Assembly (NCBI GenBank): GCA_001918745.1
Contig: MNGN01000036.1
Span: 1 to 47,726 of the forward strand
Direction of reading: 5' to 3'
Source of the DNA: Crenarchaeota archaeon 13_1_40CM_3_52_17
GTDB taxonomy: Archaea > Thermoproteota > Bathyarchaeia > 40CM-2-53-6
Length of the DNA: 47,726 nt
The notes beneath the pieces are model-generated. The model saw nothing but the letters and a program-made list of their open reading frames with translations. It had not been told where the DNA came from and searched no databases. Shown piece after piece: positions 17,476 through 26,692 of the stretch (the first letter of the stretch is position 1; each line of letters starts with the position of its first letter). The position numbers and the translations under genes are program-made.

Positions 17476-17796
17476 CTATTCGTCTTCCCTCTTTGATCTA
17501 GGCTTCTTCTCTTCGTCCGCGGGATGGAGGAGCCATTTCAATGGGATGTTCTGGCTGGTTCCATCGGGCAATGCTCGACGGATGCTGATCGGGAGGACGC
17601 CTTCTTCCAATTCCAGCAGAGCTACATCAATCGGCGACAGCAACCCTTGCTTCAAGTCGAGGAGAACCGGGGCTCCCATTGATATCTGAAGTGCCCTAGC
17701 CCCTACTACTCTCGCTTTCTCGAAGCGTGTGAGTTTTGGGGGTCCGATCTCGATGCTGTCGGGCTCTCTAGTAATCGCTGCTTCCCTCGTCGTCAC
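17476..17796 (-). CDS. rpoK: DNA-directed RNA polymerase subunit K (Rpb6/omega homologue)
   Basis: About 106 aa from a GTG at 17796. A longer frame from a GTG at 17829 would overlap thermosome by 62 bp. The core [20 protein letters not shown], then [20 protein letters not shown], is the Rpb6/omega signature that latches the large subunit during assembly. It has a non-conserved N-terminal extension and an acidic/basic C-terminal tail. It overlaps the thermosome 3' end, and a small membrane protein follows. Function is secure. Confidence 0.92.
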   Translation of the reverse strand: MTTREAAITREPDSIEIGPPKLTRFEKARVVGARALQISMGAPVLLDLKQGLLSPIDVALLELEEGVLPISIRRALPDGTSQNIPLKWLLHPADEEKKPRSKREDE

Positions 17797-19420
17797 CCTC
17801 GTCCTTTCCCTTCGGTCCACCTTGGCCACCGGGGCTGGACTTTGCAGCGGCGATCACGTCATCGATCTTCAGTATCATTCCTGCGGCCTCGGATGCCGAT
17901 TTTATTACTTGTATTTTCACCCCTATTGGTTCGAGAATGCCTCTCTCTTTGAGGTCCGCCACCTTGGCTTCGTTCACGTCGACCCCGGCCCAGAGCTGTC
18001 CTTTCTCGTGGGCAACTCGAAGCTGGACGAGGATGTCGATCGGGTCGAGCCCCGCGTTTTCCGCTAGGGCGGTGGGCAGCGTTTCGAGGGCTTCGCCAAA
18101 GGCTATGACTGCTAGTTGCTCCTTCCCGGATAGTTTCTGGGCATGTTCTCTGAGGCGCCTTGCGACTTCTGCTTCAGGCGCTCCTCCACCTCCAACGACT
18201 CTTGGGTCCAGTACAACATCACGCACAACGCAAAGTGCGTCGTGGATGGCTCTTTCGGCTTCGTCAACGAGTCTCTCGCTTCCGCCGCGCACAAGGATTG
18301 TGACCGCCTTGGGGTTCTTGCTTCCTTCTACGAAGGTCATCTTGTCGTCTGCGACCTTGCGTTCTTCAACTAGCTTGGCAAAACCCAGATCTTCTGGCCT
18401 TAGATCGTTTACGTTGCTGACGACCTTTCCACCAGTCGCCTTGACAAGTTTCTCCATGTCGGACTGTTTTACTCGTCTGACTGCAAGTATTCCCTTCTTC
18501 GCGAGATAGTGTTGGGCGACATCATCTATTCCTTTCTCACAAAGGAGGACGTTTGCTCCGGAGTTCGAGATCTTGTCTGTCATTTCTTTGAGCATTTTTT
18601 CCTCCTCGTCGAGGAATGCTTTCATTTGTTCCGGATTCTCAATGTTGATCTTTGCATCGAACTCGGTCTTCTCCACCTCTAGCGGCGCATCAACTAGTGC
18701 GATCTTCGCATCTTCTACTCTTTTGGGCATGCCGGGATGAACTATTTCCTTGTCAAGGACTATCCCCTTGATGAGGGATGTGTCAGTCAAAGATTCGCCT
18801 GGTTTCTTCTCAACTTTCACGTCGTCGATATCGACCTTGTACCCGTCGGAGGTTTTTTCGGCAACTTGGAGAATCGCGTTCACGGCGAGTTCTGCCATGG
18901 CCTCCTTGTCTTCGGCGAGTATTTTGCTCGCTAAGGATACCTCGGCAACCTTTCGAAGTAACGCCTTGTCATTCGGTTCTATCTTGATCGCGATCTGGTT
19001 AAGAACCTCTAGAGCTTTGTTGGAGGCTTCTCGGTACCCGTCAACTATTACTGTCGGGTGGATTCCTTGGTCGAGGAGTTCTTCCGCCTTTTTTAGTAGC
19101 TCGCCGGCCACTACGACCGAAGTAGTTGTTCCGTCTCCAACTTCATCGTCCTGGGTCTTGGCAACCTCTACCATCATCTTGGCAGCGGGATGTTGTACTT
19201 CCATCTCATCGAGTATCGTCGCCCCATCGTTGGTGATGGTCACGTCTCCGAATCCGTCCACGAGCATCTTGTCCATCCCCTTAGGTCCTAATGAGGATCG
19301 AACAGATTCAGCGATTATTTTTGCGGCCATGATATTCGCCTTAAGCGCATCCTGGCCTCTGCTTCTGGAAGTTCCTTCTCTTAGAATAATTACTTGTTGA
19401 CCTGCTAATTCTGATGACAT
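17768..19420 (-). CDS. ths: Thermosome subunit (group II chaperonin)
   Basis: 550 aa from the ATG at 19420 ([19 protein letters not shown]). The frame is open upstream to 19513, but the TATA element at 19466-19479 would place the transcript start downstream of those codons. ATPase motifs include [22 protein letters not shown] and [15 protein letters not shown], with a C-terminal [20 protein letters not shown]. The C-terminal Gly/Asp/Glu-rich tail is shorter than in many thermosomes. It folds cytosolic proteins in a double-ring complex. rpoK follows with overlap. A second subunit gene is not in this window. Confidence 0.97.
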   Translation of the reverse strand: MSSELAGQQVIILREGTSRSRGQDALKANIMAAKIIAESVRSSLGPKGMDKMLVDGFGDVTITNDGATILDEMEVQHPAAKMMVEVAKTQDDEVGDGTTTSVVVAGELLKKAEELLDQGIHPTVIVDGYREASNKALEVLNQIAIKIEPNDKALLRKVAEVSLASKILAEDKEAMAELAVNAILQVAEKTSDGYKVDIDDVKVEKKPGESLTDTSLIKGIVLDKEIVHPGMPKRVEDAKIALVDAPLEVEKTEFDAKINIENPEQMKAFLDEEEKMLKEMTDKISNSGANVLLCEKGIDDVAQHYLAKKGILAVRRVKQSDMEKLVKATGGKVVSNVNDLRPEDLGFAKLVEERKVADDKMTFVEGSKNPKAVTILVRGGSERLVDEAERAIHDALCVVRDVVLDPRVVGGGGAPEAEVARRLREHAQKLSGKEQLAVIAFGEALETLPTALAENAGLDPIDILVQLRVAHEKGQLWAGVDVNEAKVADLKERGILEPIGVKIQVIKSASEAAGMILKIDDVIAAAKSSPGGQGGPKGKDEGDDEGSSDY

Positions 19421-19734
19421 TTTTTTCTTATCCCTAAGTCTCGACGGGCGAGACATTTCGCGTGCAATATAAAATTTATCAAGCACTAGGGCTCCGAAAC
19501 CGGAAGCAAACATGCCCTTGGCGGGTTATGCGGCTCTAATTCCTTGTTATTGGCTCATTTTCGACGATTTGCGCCTTTCGACCGCGCAAAATCTACGCGA
19601 GAGATCAAACTGCGGGACGTTCGCGATTCCATCTATTCAAGTGAAATTGTTTTTCTAATTTTGCAATTTGAGCTTGAGGAAAACTCAGTCTGAAATCTGT
19701 TTTGGGCCAACTCTTTTAGGCACCAGAGCAGAGA
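19421..19734. other. Divergent promoter region between thermosome and DegT gene
   Basis: Holds the thermosome TATA element and an imperfect inverted repeat (19637-19649 with 19664-19677, about 13 bases per arm, T-rich loop) ahead of the aminotransferase gene. No convincing RNA or small gene was found. Confidence 0.45.
19466..19479 (-). promoter_or_regulatory. TATA box of thermosome gene
   Basis: On the minus strand it reads TAAATTTTATATT, an archaeal-type TATA element with an A-rich flank. The expected start about 25 bp downstream falls near 19445, leaving about a 25-nt leader to the ATG at 19420. This supports the shorter start. Confidence 0.5.
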
Positions 19735-20886
19735 TTGTTGAAAACCTGGGGCCAATCTGAACAATTGCGAGAACTGATCAGGATCAATCAACCGTTTCTT
19801 GGAAAGGAAGAGATCGATGCAGCGGTCGAAGTCCTGCGTAGCGGAATCCTGACCGATAAGAGCGGGATGGGGCCTCGTGTTCTTGAGTTTGAAAGGAGTT
19901 TTGCCAAGTTTGTTGGCGCAAAACATGCCGTCGCTGTGGTGAATGGGACAGCAGCGTTACACGCCTCGTTACTCGCAGCGGATGTTGGCCCCGGTGACGA
20001 AGTAATTCTTCCCTCTTTCACGTTCGTCGGCGCCGCCAACGCCGTCGTACTGACTGGTGCAACCCCTGTTTTTGCTGATATCGATAAGGACACGTATTGT
20101 CTCAAGATTGAGAGTGTCGAGGAGTGTGTGTCACGTAAGACGAAAGCCATCATTCCTACGGATCTCTACGGCCTGCCCTCCGATGTTTCCGGGGTAGCGA
20201 ATTTGGCCCGTGGAAAAGACATTGTTGTAATTGAAGACGCGGCTCAGGCTCACGGTGCCCAGCTCGATGGGAAAAAAATTGGCTCGATCGCCGACATGAC
20301 TTGTTTCAGTTTCTACGCTGGCAAGAATATGACAACCGGCGAAGGAGGGATGATTACGACAAACGATGACGGATACGCTCAGGCCCTGAGAATGGTCCGT
20401 TCTCACGGAGAACAACGTCCGTACTGGACTGTTAGGCCGGGTCACAATTATCACATGACTGAGATTGCTGCGGCGATCGGTTACGCGCAGCTGAGGAAGC
20501 TACCTTCTTTCCTTGAAAAGAGGCGGAAGAATGCTGAATTGACTACTGAGAAGTTGAACATGACTGGAAAACTGTTCTTACCTAAAGAGCCTAATGGTAG
20601 AAGACACAGCTGGTACTTGTATACGGTTCGCTTGAGAGGTGTGAACGCGGCCAAAAGAAATAAGATTGTGGACAAGTTGTGGAACAAGAACATCGAAGCT
20701 GGCGTCTACTATTCCTCCCCCGTACACTCTACACCGCTTTATCGGGATTCGAACATCGCTCGGAGGGGGCGATTGCCTGAGACTGAGAAGGCGTCGAGGC
20801 AGGTTTTTTCGCTCCCTGTTCATCCAAGGTTGGGAGAGACCGAGATAGAGTACGTGGCTGAGACGCTGCGGAAGACGATTGCTTAG
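19735..20886 (+). CDS. DegT/DnrJ/EryC1 family sugar aminotransferase
   Basis: 383 aa from TTG TTG. It is a PLP-dependent aminotransferase acting on nucleotide-linked keto sugars. VVNGTAALHASLLAADVGPGDEV, LPSFTFVGAANAV and VIEDAAQAHGA are family blocks. The Schiff-base lysine is K197 in FSFYAGKNMTTGEGG, and GHNYHMTEIAAAIG follows. Length is normal. It probably makes an amino sugar for surface polysaccharide or glycosylation. The window shows no partner dehydratase. Upstream is a T-rich region with an imperfect inverted repeat. Confidence 0.93.
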   Translation: MLKTWGQSEQLRELIRINQPFLGKEEIDAAVEVLRSGILTDKSGMGPRVLEFERSFAKFVGAKHAVAVVNGTAALHASLLAADVGPGDEVILPSFTFVGAANAVVLTGATPVFADIDKDTYCLKIESVEECVSRKTKAIIPTDLYGLPSDVSGVANLARGKDIVVIEDAAQAHGAQLDGKKIGSIADMTCFSFYAGKNMTTGEGGMITTNDDGYAQALRMVRSHGEQRPYWTVRPGHNYHMTEIAAAIGYAQLRKLPSFLEKRRKNAELTTEKLNMTGKLFLPKEPNGRRHSWYLYTVRLRGVNAAKRNKIVDKLWNKNIEAGVYYSSPVHSTPLYRDSNIARRGRLPETEKASRQVFSLPVHPRLGETEIEYVAETLRKTIA

Positions 20887-20900
20887 CTACTAGCTAAGTC

Positions 20901-22214
20901 CTAGATTATCCCCTTGGAGTGCAGAACTTCTTTGATTCCTGGCTTAGTTTGTTCTTTCAGTTCGTAGCCTACTCTAACGGTGGGCTTGGGGAACTTGATT
21001 ATCCGCCTGATGTCCGCGGGTGTCGCTATCATGATGGTATCGCAATCCGCGTTGGCTATTGTCGCTTCCATGTCCCGTATCTGCTTGTTCCCATACCCGA
21101 CTGTTGGAAGAACCTCGGTGACGTGAGTGTATTTCTTGAAAATGTCCTTCACGATTCCGACGGCATACTTGCGGGGATCCACGATTTCCTTGGCGTGGAA
21201 GGATTTCGCGGCAACGTACCCAACTCCATAGGCCATGTCGCCGTGGGTGACCGTCGGGCCATCTTCTATGATCAGGACTCGCTTTCCGCTAACTAGCTCA
21301 GGCTTGTCTACTGTGACTTCTGACGCCGCCTTGATGACGATAGCCGTTGGATTCAATGCTTTCAAATTTGATTCCACCAGCTGTACTTTTTGCGGTTCTG
21401 CAACATTGACCTTATTTATGATTCCGACATTGGCAAGCCTGACGTTGACTTCACTCGGATAGTGCGTCAGCTCGTCTCCAGCGCGTAATGGATCTAGGAC
21501 TGCAAAGTGGACGTTTGGCTGAATGAAGGGTATGTCGTTGTTTCCACCGTCCCAGAGTATTATGTCAGCTTCCTTCTCTGCAGATCGTAGAATCTGTTCG
21601 TAATCTATGCCCGCGTAGACTACGAACCCGTGTTCAATATGAGGCTCGTATTCTTCCCTCTCTTCGATAGAGCAATCCGCCTTGTCCAGGTCTTCGAATG
21701 AAGCGAACCTCTGAACTCCTTCCTTAGTGAGGTCGCCGTAGGGCATAGGGTGTCGAATTACCACAACTCTCTTGCCAGCATCTCGAAGAGTTAGAGAAAT
21801 CTTTCTCGATACGGTACTCTTGCCAGCTCCGGTCCGCACTGCCCCAACCGAGACCACTGGCAATCTTGAGCGAAGCATGGTGGTCCTTGGGCCGAGCAAC
21901 TGGAAATCCGCTCCTGCGGCCAGTGCAGAGGATCCAATGTGCATCACATCTCCGTAGGACAGGTCGCTATAGGATAGTATCGCTAGGTCGGCTTTCAGTT
22001 CTTTGATTAGACGGGGAAGTTCTTTCTCCGCGAATATGGGAATTCCTTTCGGGTATCTCGGCCCAGCAAGTTCGGGCGGGTAGGTTCTCCCTTCTATTCC
22101 CGGGATCTGGGCTGCTGTGAATGCGATTACTTCATGATCGGCCGAGTTCCGAAAGACCATGTTGAAGTTATGGAAATCCCTGCCCGCTGCTCCAACTATG
22201 ATCACTCGTTTCAT
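20901..22214 (-). CDS. cpgS: Cyclic 2,3-diphosphoglycerate synthetase-like GTPase
   Basis: 437 aa, ATG start. An N-terminal nucleotide-binding domain (VIIVGAAGRDFHNFN) precedes a Walker A GAVRTGAGKST near 127-137 and the conserved WDGGNNDIPFIQPN. The family includes the archaeal enzyme that makes cyclic 2,3-diphosphoglycerate, but many members have no proven substrate. The apgM gene elsewhere in this window shows 3-phosphoglycerate metabolism but does not settle the assignment. Transcribed from a shared bidirectional promoter with the cyclophilin-like gene. Confidence 0.85.
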   Translation of the reverse strand: MKRVIIVGAAGRDFHNFNMVFRNSADHEVIAFTAAQIPGIEGRTYPPELAGPRYPKGIPIFAEKELPRLIKELKADLAILSYSDLSYGDVMHIGSSALAAGADFQLLGPRTTMLRSRLPVVSVGAVRTGAGKSTVSRKISLTLRDAGKRVVVIRHPMPYGDLTKEGVQRFASFEDLDKADCSIEEREEYEPHIEHGFVVYAGIDYEQILRSAEKEADIILWDGGNNDIPFIQPNVHFAVLDPLRAGDELTHYPSEVNVRLANVGIINKVNVAEPQKVQLVESNLKALNPTAIVIKAASEVTVDKPELVSGKRVLIIEDGPTVTHGDMAYGVGYVAAKSFHAKEIVDPRKYAVGIVKDIFKKYTHVTEVLPTVGYGNKQIRDMEATIANADCDTIMIATPADIRRIIKFPKPTVRVGYELKEQTKPGIKEVLHSKGII

Positions 22215-22251
22215 GTGAACCCGCTTCGTCGGCGGTCCGCCTTGGGCGAGC

Positions 22252-22258
22252 TATATAA
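22252..22258. promoter_or_regulatory. Bidirectional TATA element between cpgS and cyclophilin-like gene
   Basis: TATATAA lies about 33 bp upstream of the plus-strand TTG (22285) and 38 bp upstream of the minus-strand ATG (22214). Its near-symmetry could serve both genes. The plus-strand transcript would be nearly leaderless. Confidence 0.5.
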
Positions 22259-22284
22259 CTTGGTTCACCACGGAGTTTAGAGTC

Positions 22285-22671
22285 TTGTCTCACGGACCTG
22301 CATCTGACGTTTCCCGTCCCAAAGTCTCGTTCTCGATAGAGGGACTAGGGGAGGCTCAAGGAGAGTTCTTTAGGTTCGCCGCCCCTAGAACATCTGACGC
22401 TCTCTTACGCAATCTTCCCGTAAATGGCAGGGCCGTAAGATATGGGGAAGAGATCTATTTCCAAGTCACAGTGAAAGCTCCAGGCGAGAAGCCACGCAGC
22501 AATATGGAAGTGGGATCAATAGGTTACTGGCCGCAGGGCGACGCAATTTGCGTCTTCTACGGTCCAACTAGGCCTTACAGTCCGGTGAATCTCTTAGGCC
22601 GAATAACCCGTGGGCTTGAGCTGTTCAAGCAGGTGAAGGAAGGTACGGTAATAACAATAAGAAAAAGTTAG
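22285..22671 (+). CDS. Cyclophilin-like fold protein
   Basis: 128 aa, TTG start. VSFSIEGLGEAQGEFFRFAA, APRTSDALLRNLPVNGRAVRYGEEIYF and GSIGYWPQGDAICVFYGPTRP match the cyclophilin-like family of short archaeal and bacterial proteins (COG2164 type, named from memory). The fold resembles peptidyl-prolyl isomerases, but activity is unproven in this family. Its stop overlaps the eS25 stop by 4 bp on the opposite strand. Confidence 0.8.
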   Translation: MSHGPASDVSRPKVSFSIEGLGEAQGEFFRFAAPRTSDALLRNLPVNGRAVRYGEEIYFQVTVKAPGEKPRSNMEVGSIGYWPQGDAICVFYGPTRPYSPVNLLGRITRGLELFKQVKEGTVITIRKS

Positions 22672-23000
22672 GCGGCGGCAGGCTGGTAGATTCTGATTCT
22701 AGCGTTCCCGCCAACCAGCCTTACAAGCCTCTTCTTCTCGAGGTCTTCCAGCAGATCCTTGGCAATGCTAAGCCTGAGGTTAAACTGCGACGCTATAGAG
22801 AATGGTGTGATCGCTCCCATTCTCTGGACCTCAGCAAGAAATTTGGGGTCAGAGATGTCGGGGCTCTGCAATCCTCTCGGCCTCTTCTCAACAACTGTCT
22901 TCGCCTTTCCCTTTTTCGAACCAGAGGGTTCATCTTTCTTGTCCGTCTGATCTTGGGTCCTTTCCATCTGTGCCATGCTTTTCTTCTTGGCGCCGCCCAT
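22668..23000 (-). CDS. rps25e: 30S ribosomal protein eS25
   Basis: 110 aa, ATG start. The N-terminal Lys-rich disordered part (MGGAKKKSMAQ...) precedes the winged-helix core FSIASQFNLRLSIAKDLLEDLEKKRLVRLVGG. eS25 is limited to Thermoproteota-type archaea (TACK) and eukaryotes, so it is informative on phylogeny. A TATA-like CTATTTATCC lies about 35 bp upstream. The gene is divergent from the RHH regulator, with 85 bp between starts. Confidence 0.92.
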   Translation of the reverse strand: MGGAKKKSMAQMERTQDQTDKKDEPSGSKKGKAKTVVEKRPRGLQSPDISDPKFLAEVQRMGAITPFSIASQFNLRLSIAKDLLEDLEKKRLVRLVGGNARIRIYQPAAA

Positions 23001-23085
23001 GATTCGTCAACGCTTCCCTTATGGTTTGCTGGATAAATAGGTTACCGAAAACTGGGGAAACCCTTATTCGCTTTCTGGCCCTGCG

Positions 23086-23253
23086 ATGCCTTGCGTTGCT
23101 TTGAGGCTTGTAACCGTTAAGCTTCCTGAGAAGCTCATTGACGATGTTGACCAGTTGGTAAAGGCTGGAATCTATCACAGCAGAAGCGATGCCATTAGGG
23201 CGGCGGTCCGTGATCTCTTGCGACGTGAGTTATGGCAACCAGGTCAGGCCTAA
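23086..23253 (+). CDS. Ribbon-helix-helix transcriptional regulator, 55 aa
   Basis: ATG at 23086, stop TAA at 23251-23253. The N-terminal strand LRLVTVKLPEKLIDDVDQLV, the SRSDA turn and helix IRAAVRDLLRREL are the CopG/MetJ-type RHH fold, which binds DNA as a dimer through the strand. Too short for many gene callers, but the domain is complete. It converges with pyrF, overlapping by 4 bp. It sits 85 bp from the divergent eS25 start and may regulate itself or eS25; targets unknown. Confidence 0.82.
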   Translation: MPCVALRLVTVKLPEKLIDDVDQLVKAGIYHSRSDAIRAAVRDLLRRELWQPGQA

Positions 23254-24032
23254 TCGTCTAGGATGACAGACGCTTTTGCTAGTTCGTCTGCTGCTTTTCG
23301 GGGGTTTTGAGCTTTTGTGATTGATCTTCCAATTATGAAGTAGTCTGTCCCTGCCTTCAGAGACCAGGCTATTTCTCCTCCTTGGGTTCCAATTCCGGGT
23401 GAGAAGATCGGCACGCTCGTGCCTAGTATTTTTTTGACGCTTCGAATTATGCTGGGCCTGGTTGCGCCTACTACTGCGCCATCAGCTTTCCATTTGACTG
23501 CCTTCTCCGCGAAGATCTCGAACTCGTTTCTGGCCTTTCTGGATCTAGGATTTGACAAGACTTGTTGTCCATATCCTTCAGAGGCTCCCGGGTGGCTCAT
23601 GTAAACGAGCGCTAAGAGCCCCATTCCATGTTCGTGAGCCAGCTTGAACGTGGTTTCGAGGCCGCCCTTCCATCCGGCGAACGGATTTACTGTGATGGCG
23701 TCGAATCCAAGATTGAGATAAGCTCGGGTGATTGCCGCGTTTGTCTCGTCGATATCATTGAGTTTATCGTCTATTATCGTCGTAAACCCGTGACCATGTA
23801 TTTTCTTCAGCAGTTGGCTGATTCTCTCGGGGCCAATTCTCAGAATTGTTTGGCGCCCGAGCTTCACCGCACAAATTGAGTGGCGGGTTTGTTCGAAGAG
23901 ATCGATTGCTTGGTGAGTCAGTTCCCTGGGTCCGCCATCGTTGACATCGATGGCGAGAATTATTCGGCTCTTGTTGGATCGTGAAGAGCGGAGAATTCGT
24001 TCTTTGAAGGGTTTCCTGCGGTTCTGCCTCAA
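23250..24032 (-). CDS. pyrF: Orotidine 5'-phosphate decarboxylase
   Basis: 260 aa, TTG start overlapping the inositol-phosphate synthase stop (TTGA). It catalyses OMP to UMP. ILAIDVNDGG carries the first substrate Asp. The catalytic motif D-x-K-x-x-D-I is DDKLNDI (88-94). Downstream, SPGIGTQGGE and DYFIIGRSIT form the phosphate-binding loops. It has an N-terminal extension of about 20 basic residues, perhaps a wrong start, since IILAIDV is where the family usually begins. Closely coupled to ino1. Confidence 0.92.
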   Translation of the reverse strand: MRQNRRKPFKERILRSSRSNKSRIILAIDVNDGGPRELTHQAIDLFEQTRHSICAVKLGRQTILRIGPERISQLLKKIHGHGFTTIIDDKLNDIDETNAAITRAYLNLGFDAITVNPFAGWKGGLETTFKLAHEHGMGLLALVYMSHPGASEGYGQQVLSNPRSRKARNEFEIFAEKAVKWKADGAVVGATRPSIIRSVKKILGTSVPIFSPGIGTQGGEIAWSLKAGTDYFIIGRSITKAQNPRKAADELAKASVILDD

Positions 24033-25093
24033 TTCGGCTTTGGACCCTTCGGCATCCAGCCTAGCTCTTGGTTAAGGTTTTCCAGTGGTACTCGTTTTGG
24101 TGGCGCTTTGAATCCGTAAGATGACACGGCATTCAGTGCTCCGCTTTGGTCTTTTTCAGCTGCGAGCTTTACCATTCGTATTACATCTGTTAGGATGCCT
24201 GCGCATGCAGGTCCATCTTCGAGGGAGATGCGCATATCGAGGGTGAAGTCTGTTCCTGCAAAGTATTCCCCTTTGATCCAAAAGTAGCTTGTCCGGCGGT
24301 TCTCCATGAAATCCACGAAATCGGACGACCCTGCGACTATTGGAAACTTGTAAGGTACGGCGGCGGCGACAGCCGCGGTCTTTATCCCCCGCTTGATCTC
24401 GTACCTCTTCTTGTCGAGGGCCAGTTGAGATTCGGTTCCACCTCCGATGTCGAGTTGGTAGGTTTCTCCAATCTGGGTGCCCCTGTCGACGAGCAAGGAT
24501 AGGAGGTTCTTGTGGAGGATGGTTGAGCCAATTTGGTCCATAATGTCATCGCCGACAACTAGGGTCCCTTTTTTCTTGTACTTGGCTGGCCACACCTTGC
24601 TCGAAGCTATCTTTGCGGGCGTAGCATTGATGAAAGCGCTGCCCGATTGCAAAGCCGCTTGGGCATACATCTCGCTGGCCTTTGACGCGCCTGTCGGAGT
24701 GAGGTTGACCAACACATCGGTCTTGGCGTTCTCTAGAACCTTGGTAATGTTGGAAGGTTTCGCATTGCTTGTCTGTATCTTGTCCCCTGCGATAGGCGAT
24801 ATCCCGTCCAATGGCTGGGCCATCTCGACCTTGACCCCTAGGGGACGGACTTGGACAATTTTTCTCGTGTTGTTCGGTTCTGCGTAGACTGCTTCCGACA
24901 GGTCTTTCCCCACTTTTCTCTCGTCAATGTCAAAGGCAGCGACGAACTTGATATCGGATACCTTGAAAGGTCCAACTTTCTCGTTCATCAATCCGACTTC
25001 CTTTTGGGCAGTGCGGTAGAATTCTGTTCCTTGGACAAGGCTTGAGGCGCAGTTTCCGATTCCGGCGATGGCGACCCTGATTTCTCTTGGCAA
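24029..25093 (-). CDS. ino1: Myo-inositol-1-phosphate synthase
   Basis: 354 aa, TTG start. The N-terminal Rossmann region VAIAGIGNCASSLVQGTEFY and VNLTPTGASKASEMYAQAAL carry NAD and substrate motifs. DDIMDQIGSTILHKNLLSLL and FTLDMRISLEDGPACAGIL are typical of the archaeal and actinobacterial type. It makes inositol-1-phosphate from glucose-6-phosphate, for archaeal inositol lipids or solutes. It is upstream of pyrF with a 4-bp overlap. Confidence 0.93.
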   Translation of the reverse strand: MPREIRVAIAGIGNCASSLVQGTEFYRTAQKEVGLMNEKVGPFKVSDIKFVAAFDIDERKVGKDLSEAVYAEPNNTRKIVQVRPLGVKVEMAQPLDGISPIAGDKIQTSNAKPSNITKVLENAKTDVLVNLTPTGASKASEMYAQAALQSGSAFINATPAKIASSKVWPAKYKKKGTLVVGDDIMDQIGSTILHKNLLSLLVDRGTQIGETYQLDIGGGTESQLALDKKRYEIKRGIKTAAVAAAVPYKFPIVAGSSDFVDFMENRRTSYFWIKGEYFAGTDFTLDMRISLEDGPACAGILTDVIRMVKLAAEKDQSGALNAVSSYGFKAPPKRVPLENLNQELGWMPKGPKPN

Positions 25094-25151
25094 GATGATT
25101 ACCAGTGGTGCTGGAGAGAATGCTTACTGCTGAAAAGTCTTTGGCCCAAGT

Positions 25152-25859
25152 CTATTTTGGAAAGAGTGGAAAGTCGATGACATCAATGACCTTTGTGTAG
25201 AAGTACTTGGCATCGGTGGCGGCGTTCGTGAATTCCAATCTCTCTCCGTGTGGCTTTGCTGCCAGATATTTGAGAAACGGTCCTGGAGGTGGAGTCGTGG
25301 TCGCAGTGTAGAAGAAGACTGGAAGGGCGTCCGAGTCATAATAGTGTTCGAATGGTATACAATTGCCCAGTATGTGCTTGTCTCCTCTAAGGAAGTGCCA
25401 GAGAGGAAATACGTTGCCGTCTCGCATCGAGAGAGTGAGCAGAACCCTTGCCAAAGACTTCGTATCTTGAAGCTCGGTTAGAATAGGATCGGGGGCATCT
25501 GGAAAATCGCCCTCTATGCTCTTTACGAAAGCATCCGGGATGCTTTTCACATCGATTACTGAGGCGTACTTGAACCGAGTATCGTCGGCTTCATCCGAGA
25601 ACTGCCATTCCTCTCCTTTGGGGGAGTCGCTCTTGTATGCGAGGAATGGTTTGCTCCTGTCAAAGTCAGCCTCAGTGTATGCTAGGATTGGAATGTCTCC
25701 ATCCCAGTACATGTAGGCTGTAAATAATGCCAGAATGTTGCTTGACTTGTGTTTGAAGCTCCAAATCATTTGGGATCCTTCGGTTAGGCCCAATGCGAGC
25801 CGGGCGAAATTCTGAATATCCCGCACGTGGACGGGCATTGGGGGCTTGATGGTCTCCAT
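25152..25859 (-). CDS. Unknown protein with internal domain duplication
   Basis: 235 aa from ATG at 25859 (a TTG two codons earlier is also possible). Two copies of a pattern are visible. Copy 1 has IPILAYTEADFD, then KPFLAYKS, then FKYASVIDV (about residues 53-105). Copy 2 has LPVFFYTATTT, then GPFLKYLA, then KYFYTKVIDV (about 180-230). The order of motifs is the same in both, so the protein is a tandem duplication. It is cytosolic, with no membrane segment. It lies 59 bp downstream of ino1's start region, between ino1 and cofE. No family recognised. Confidence 0.65.
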   Translation of the reverse strand: METIKPPMPVHVRDIQNFARLALGLTEGSQMIWSFKHKSSNILALFTAYMYWDGDIPILAYTEADFDRSKPFLAYKSDSPKGEEWQFSDEADDTRFKYASVIDVKSIPDAFVKSIEGDFPDAPDPILTELQDTKSLARVLLTLSMRDGNVFPLWHFLRGDKHILGNCIPFEHYYDSDALPVFFYTATTTPPPGPFLKYLAAKPHGERLEFTNAATDAKYFYTKVIDVIDFPLFPK

Positions 25860-25935
25860 TGTCAACTCTGAAAACGTCTTCCTATGCAGCTTTTTGGCAT
25901 CATTAAGACTTAGGGGCGTGAGGCCTCTTCTGCTT

Positions 25936-26685
25936 CTACCTGAAGAGATCCATTTCTTCAGGTCTGAGAAGGTCCTTGCCCGTGCCTTTGCCTCGTCTTG
26001 TATTGTATCCCCTTACTAGAGCGGCCGGGACTTTGTCGGCTTTGTTCATTACTAGTTCTCCGGCGGACGCCAGTTCATCTGCGACCGCGATCTCGGTCAC
26101 ATGGAGAGTGTGCCTGTACATGTCCCTGGTTCCTTTGTAGTCGTGGATTGGCTTCATTCCTGAGACCCCTATGGCAAAGTTGACCTGGCCCATTCTCCAC
26201 GCTCGGCCGAAAGTGTCTGTGATGATTACCGGTATTGCTTTTCCCGTGAGTTTTCGGATTGTCTTGCCGATGCGGTTTGCGGAAGCGTCAGGATCTAGCG
26301 GTAAGAGTGTAACTGTATCTTTCCCTTTTGCTACGTTCGACGCGTCAACACCAGCGTTCGCACAGATGAACCCGTGCCTCGTTTCGGTGATCAGGTGTCC
26401 AGCCTTCATCCTAATGATCTTCCGGGTTTCTCGAAGGATTACTTCGACTTGACGCGGGTCCTTGCCTGCTTCCTTAGCAACGAAAGATGCAAAACGTGAG
26501 GGGGTTACCTTGGAGAGGTTCACGATTCGGCCTTCTGCTTTCGAGACAACTTTCTGGGAAACGACTGTAACATCACCTTCTTGAAATTCCTCTCCTTGGT
26601 CTTTCAGCCTGGCGACAATGATCTCGCCTAGATTGTCGCCATACTCGATATCTGGAATCCCTTTCACGGGAATTATGCTGAGCAA
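25936..26685 (-). CDS. cofE: Coenzyme F420-0:L-glutamate ligase
   Basis: 249 aa, TTG start. Family blocks: LSIIPVKGIPDIEYGDNLG, VVSQKVVSKAEGRIV, TRHGFICANAGVDASN and ITDTFGRAWRMGQVNFAIG. It adds glutamate residues to F420-0, so the organism makes or modifies F420. It starts 7 bp behind polB, so it is in the same transcription unit. Length is normal (about 250). Confidence 0.93.
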   Translation of the reverse strand: MLSIIPVKGIPDIEYGDNLGEIIVARLKDQGEEFQEGDVTVVSQKVVSKAEGRIVNLSKVTPSRFASFVAKEAGKDPRQVEVILRETRKIIRMKAGHLITETRHGFICANAGVDASNVAKGKDTVTLLPLDPDASANRIGKTIRKLTGKAIPVIITDTFGRAWRMGQVNFAIGVSGMKPIHDYKGTRDMYRHTLHVTEIAVADELASAGELVMNKADKVPAALVRGYNTRRGKGTGKDLLRPEEMDLFR

Positions 26686-26692
26686 AACGCTG

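Noticed and set aside
18750-19400. Antisense frame of 216 aa over thermosome
   Set aside because: Ser/Leu-rich shadow of a highly conserved gene.
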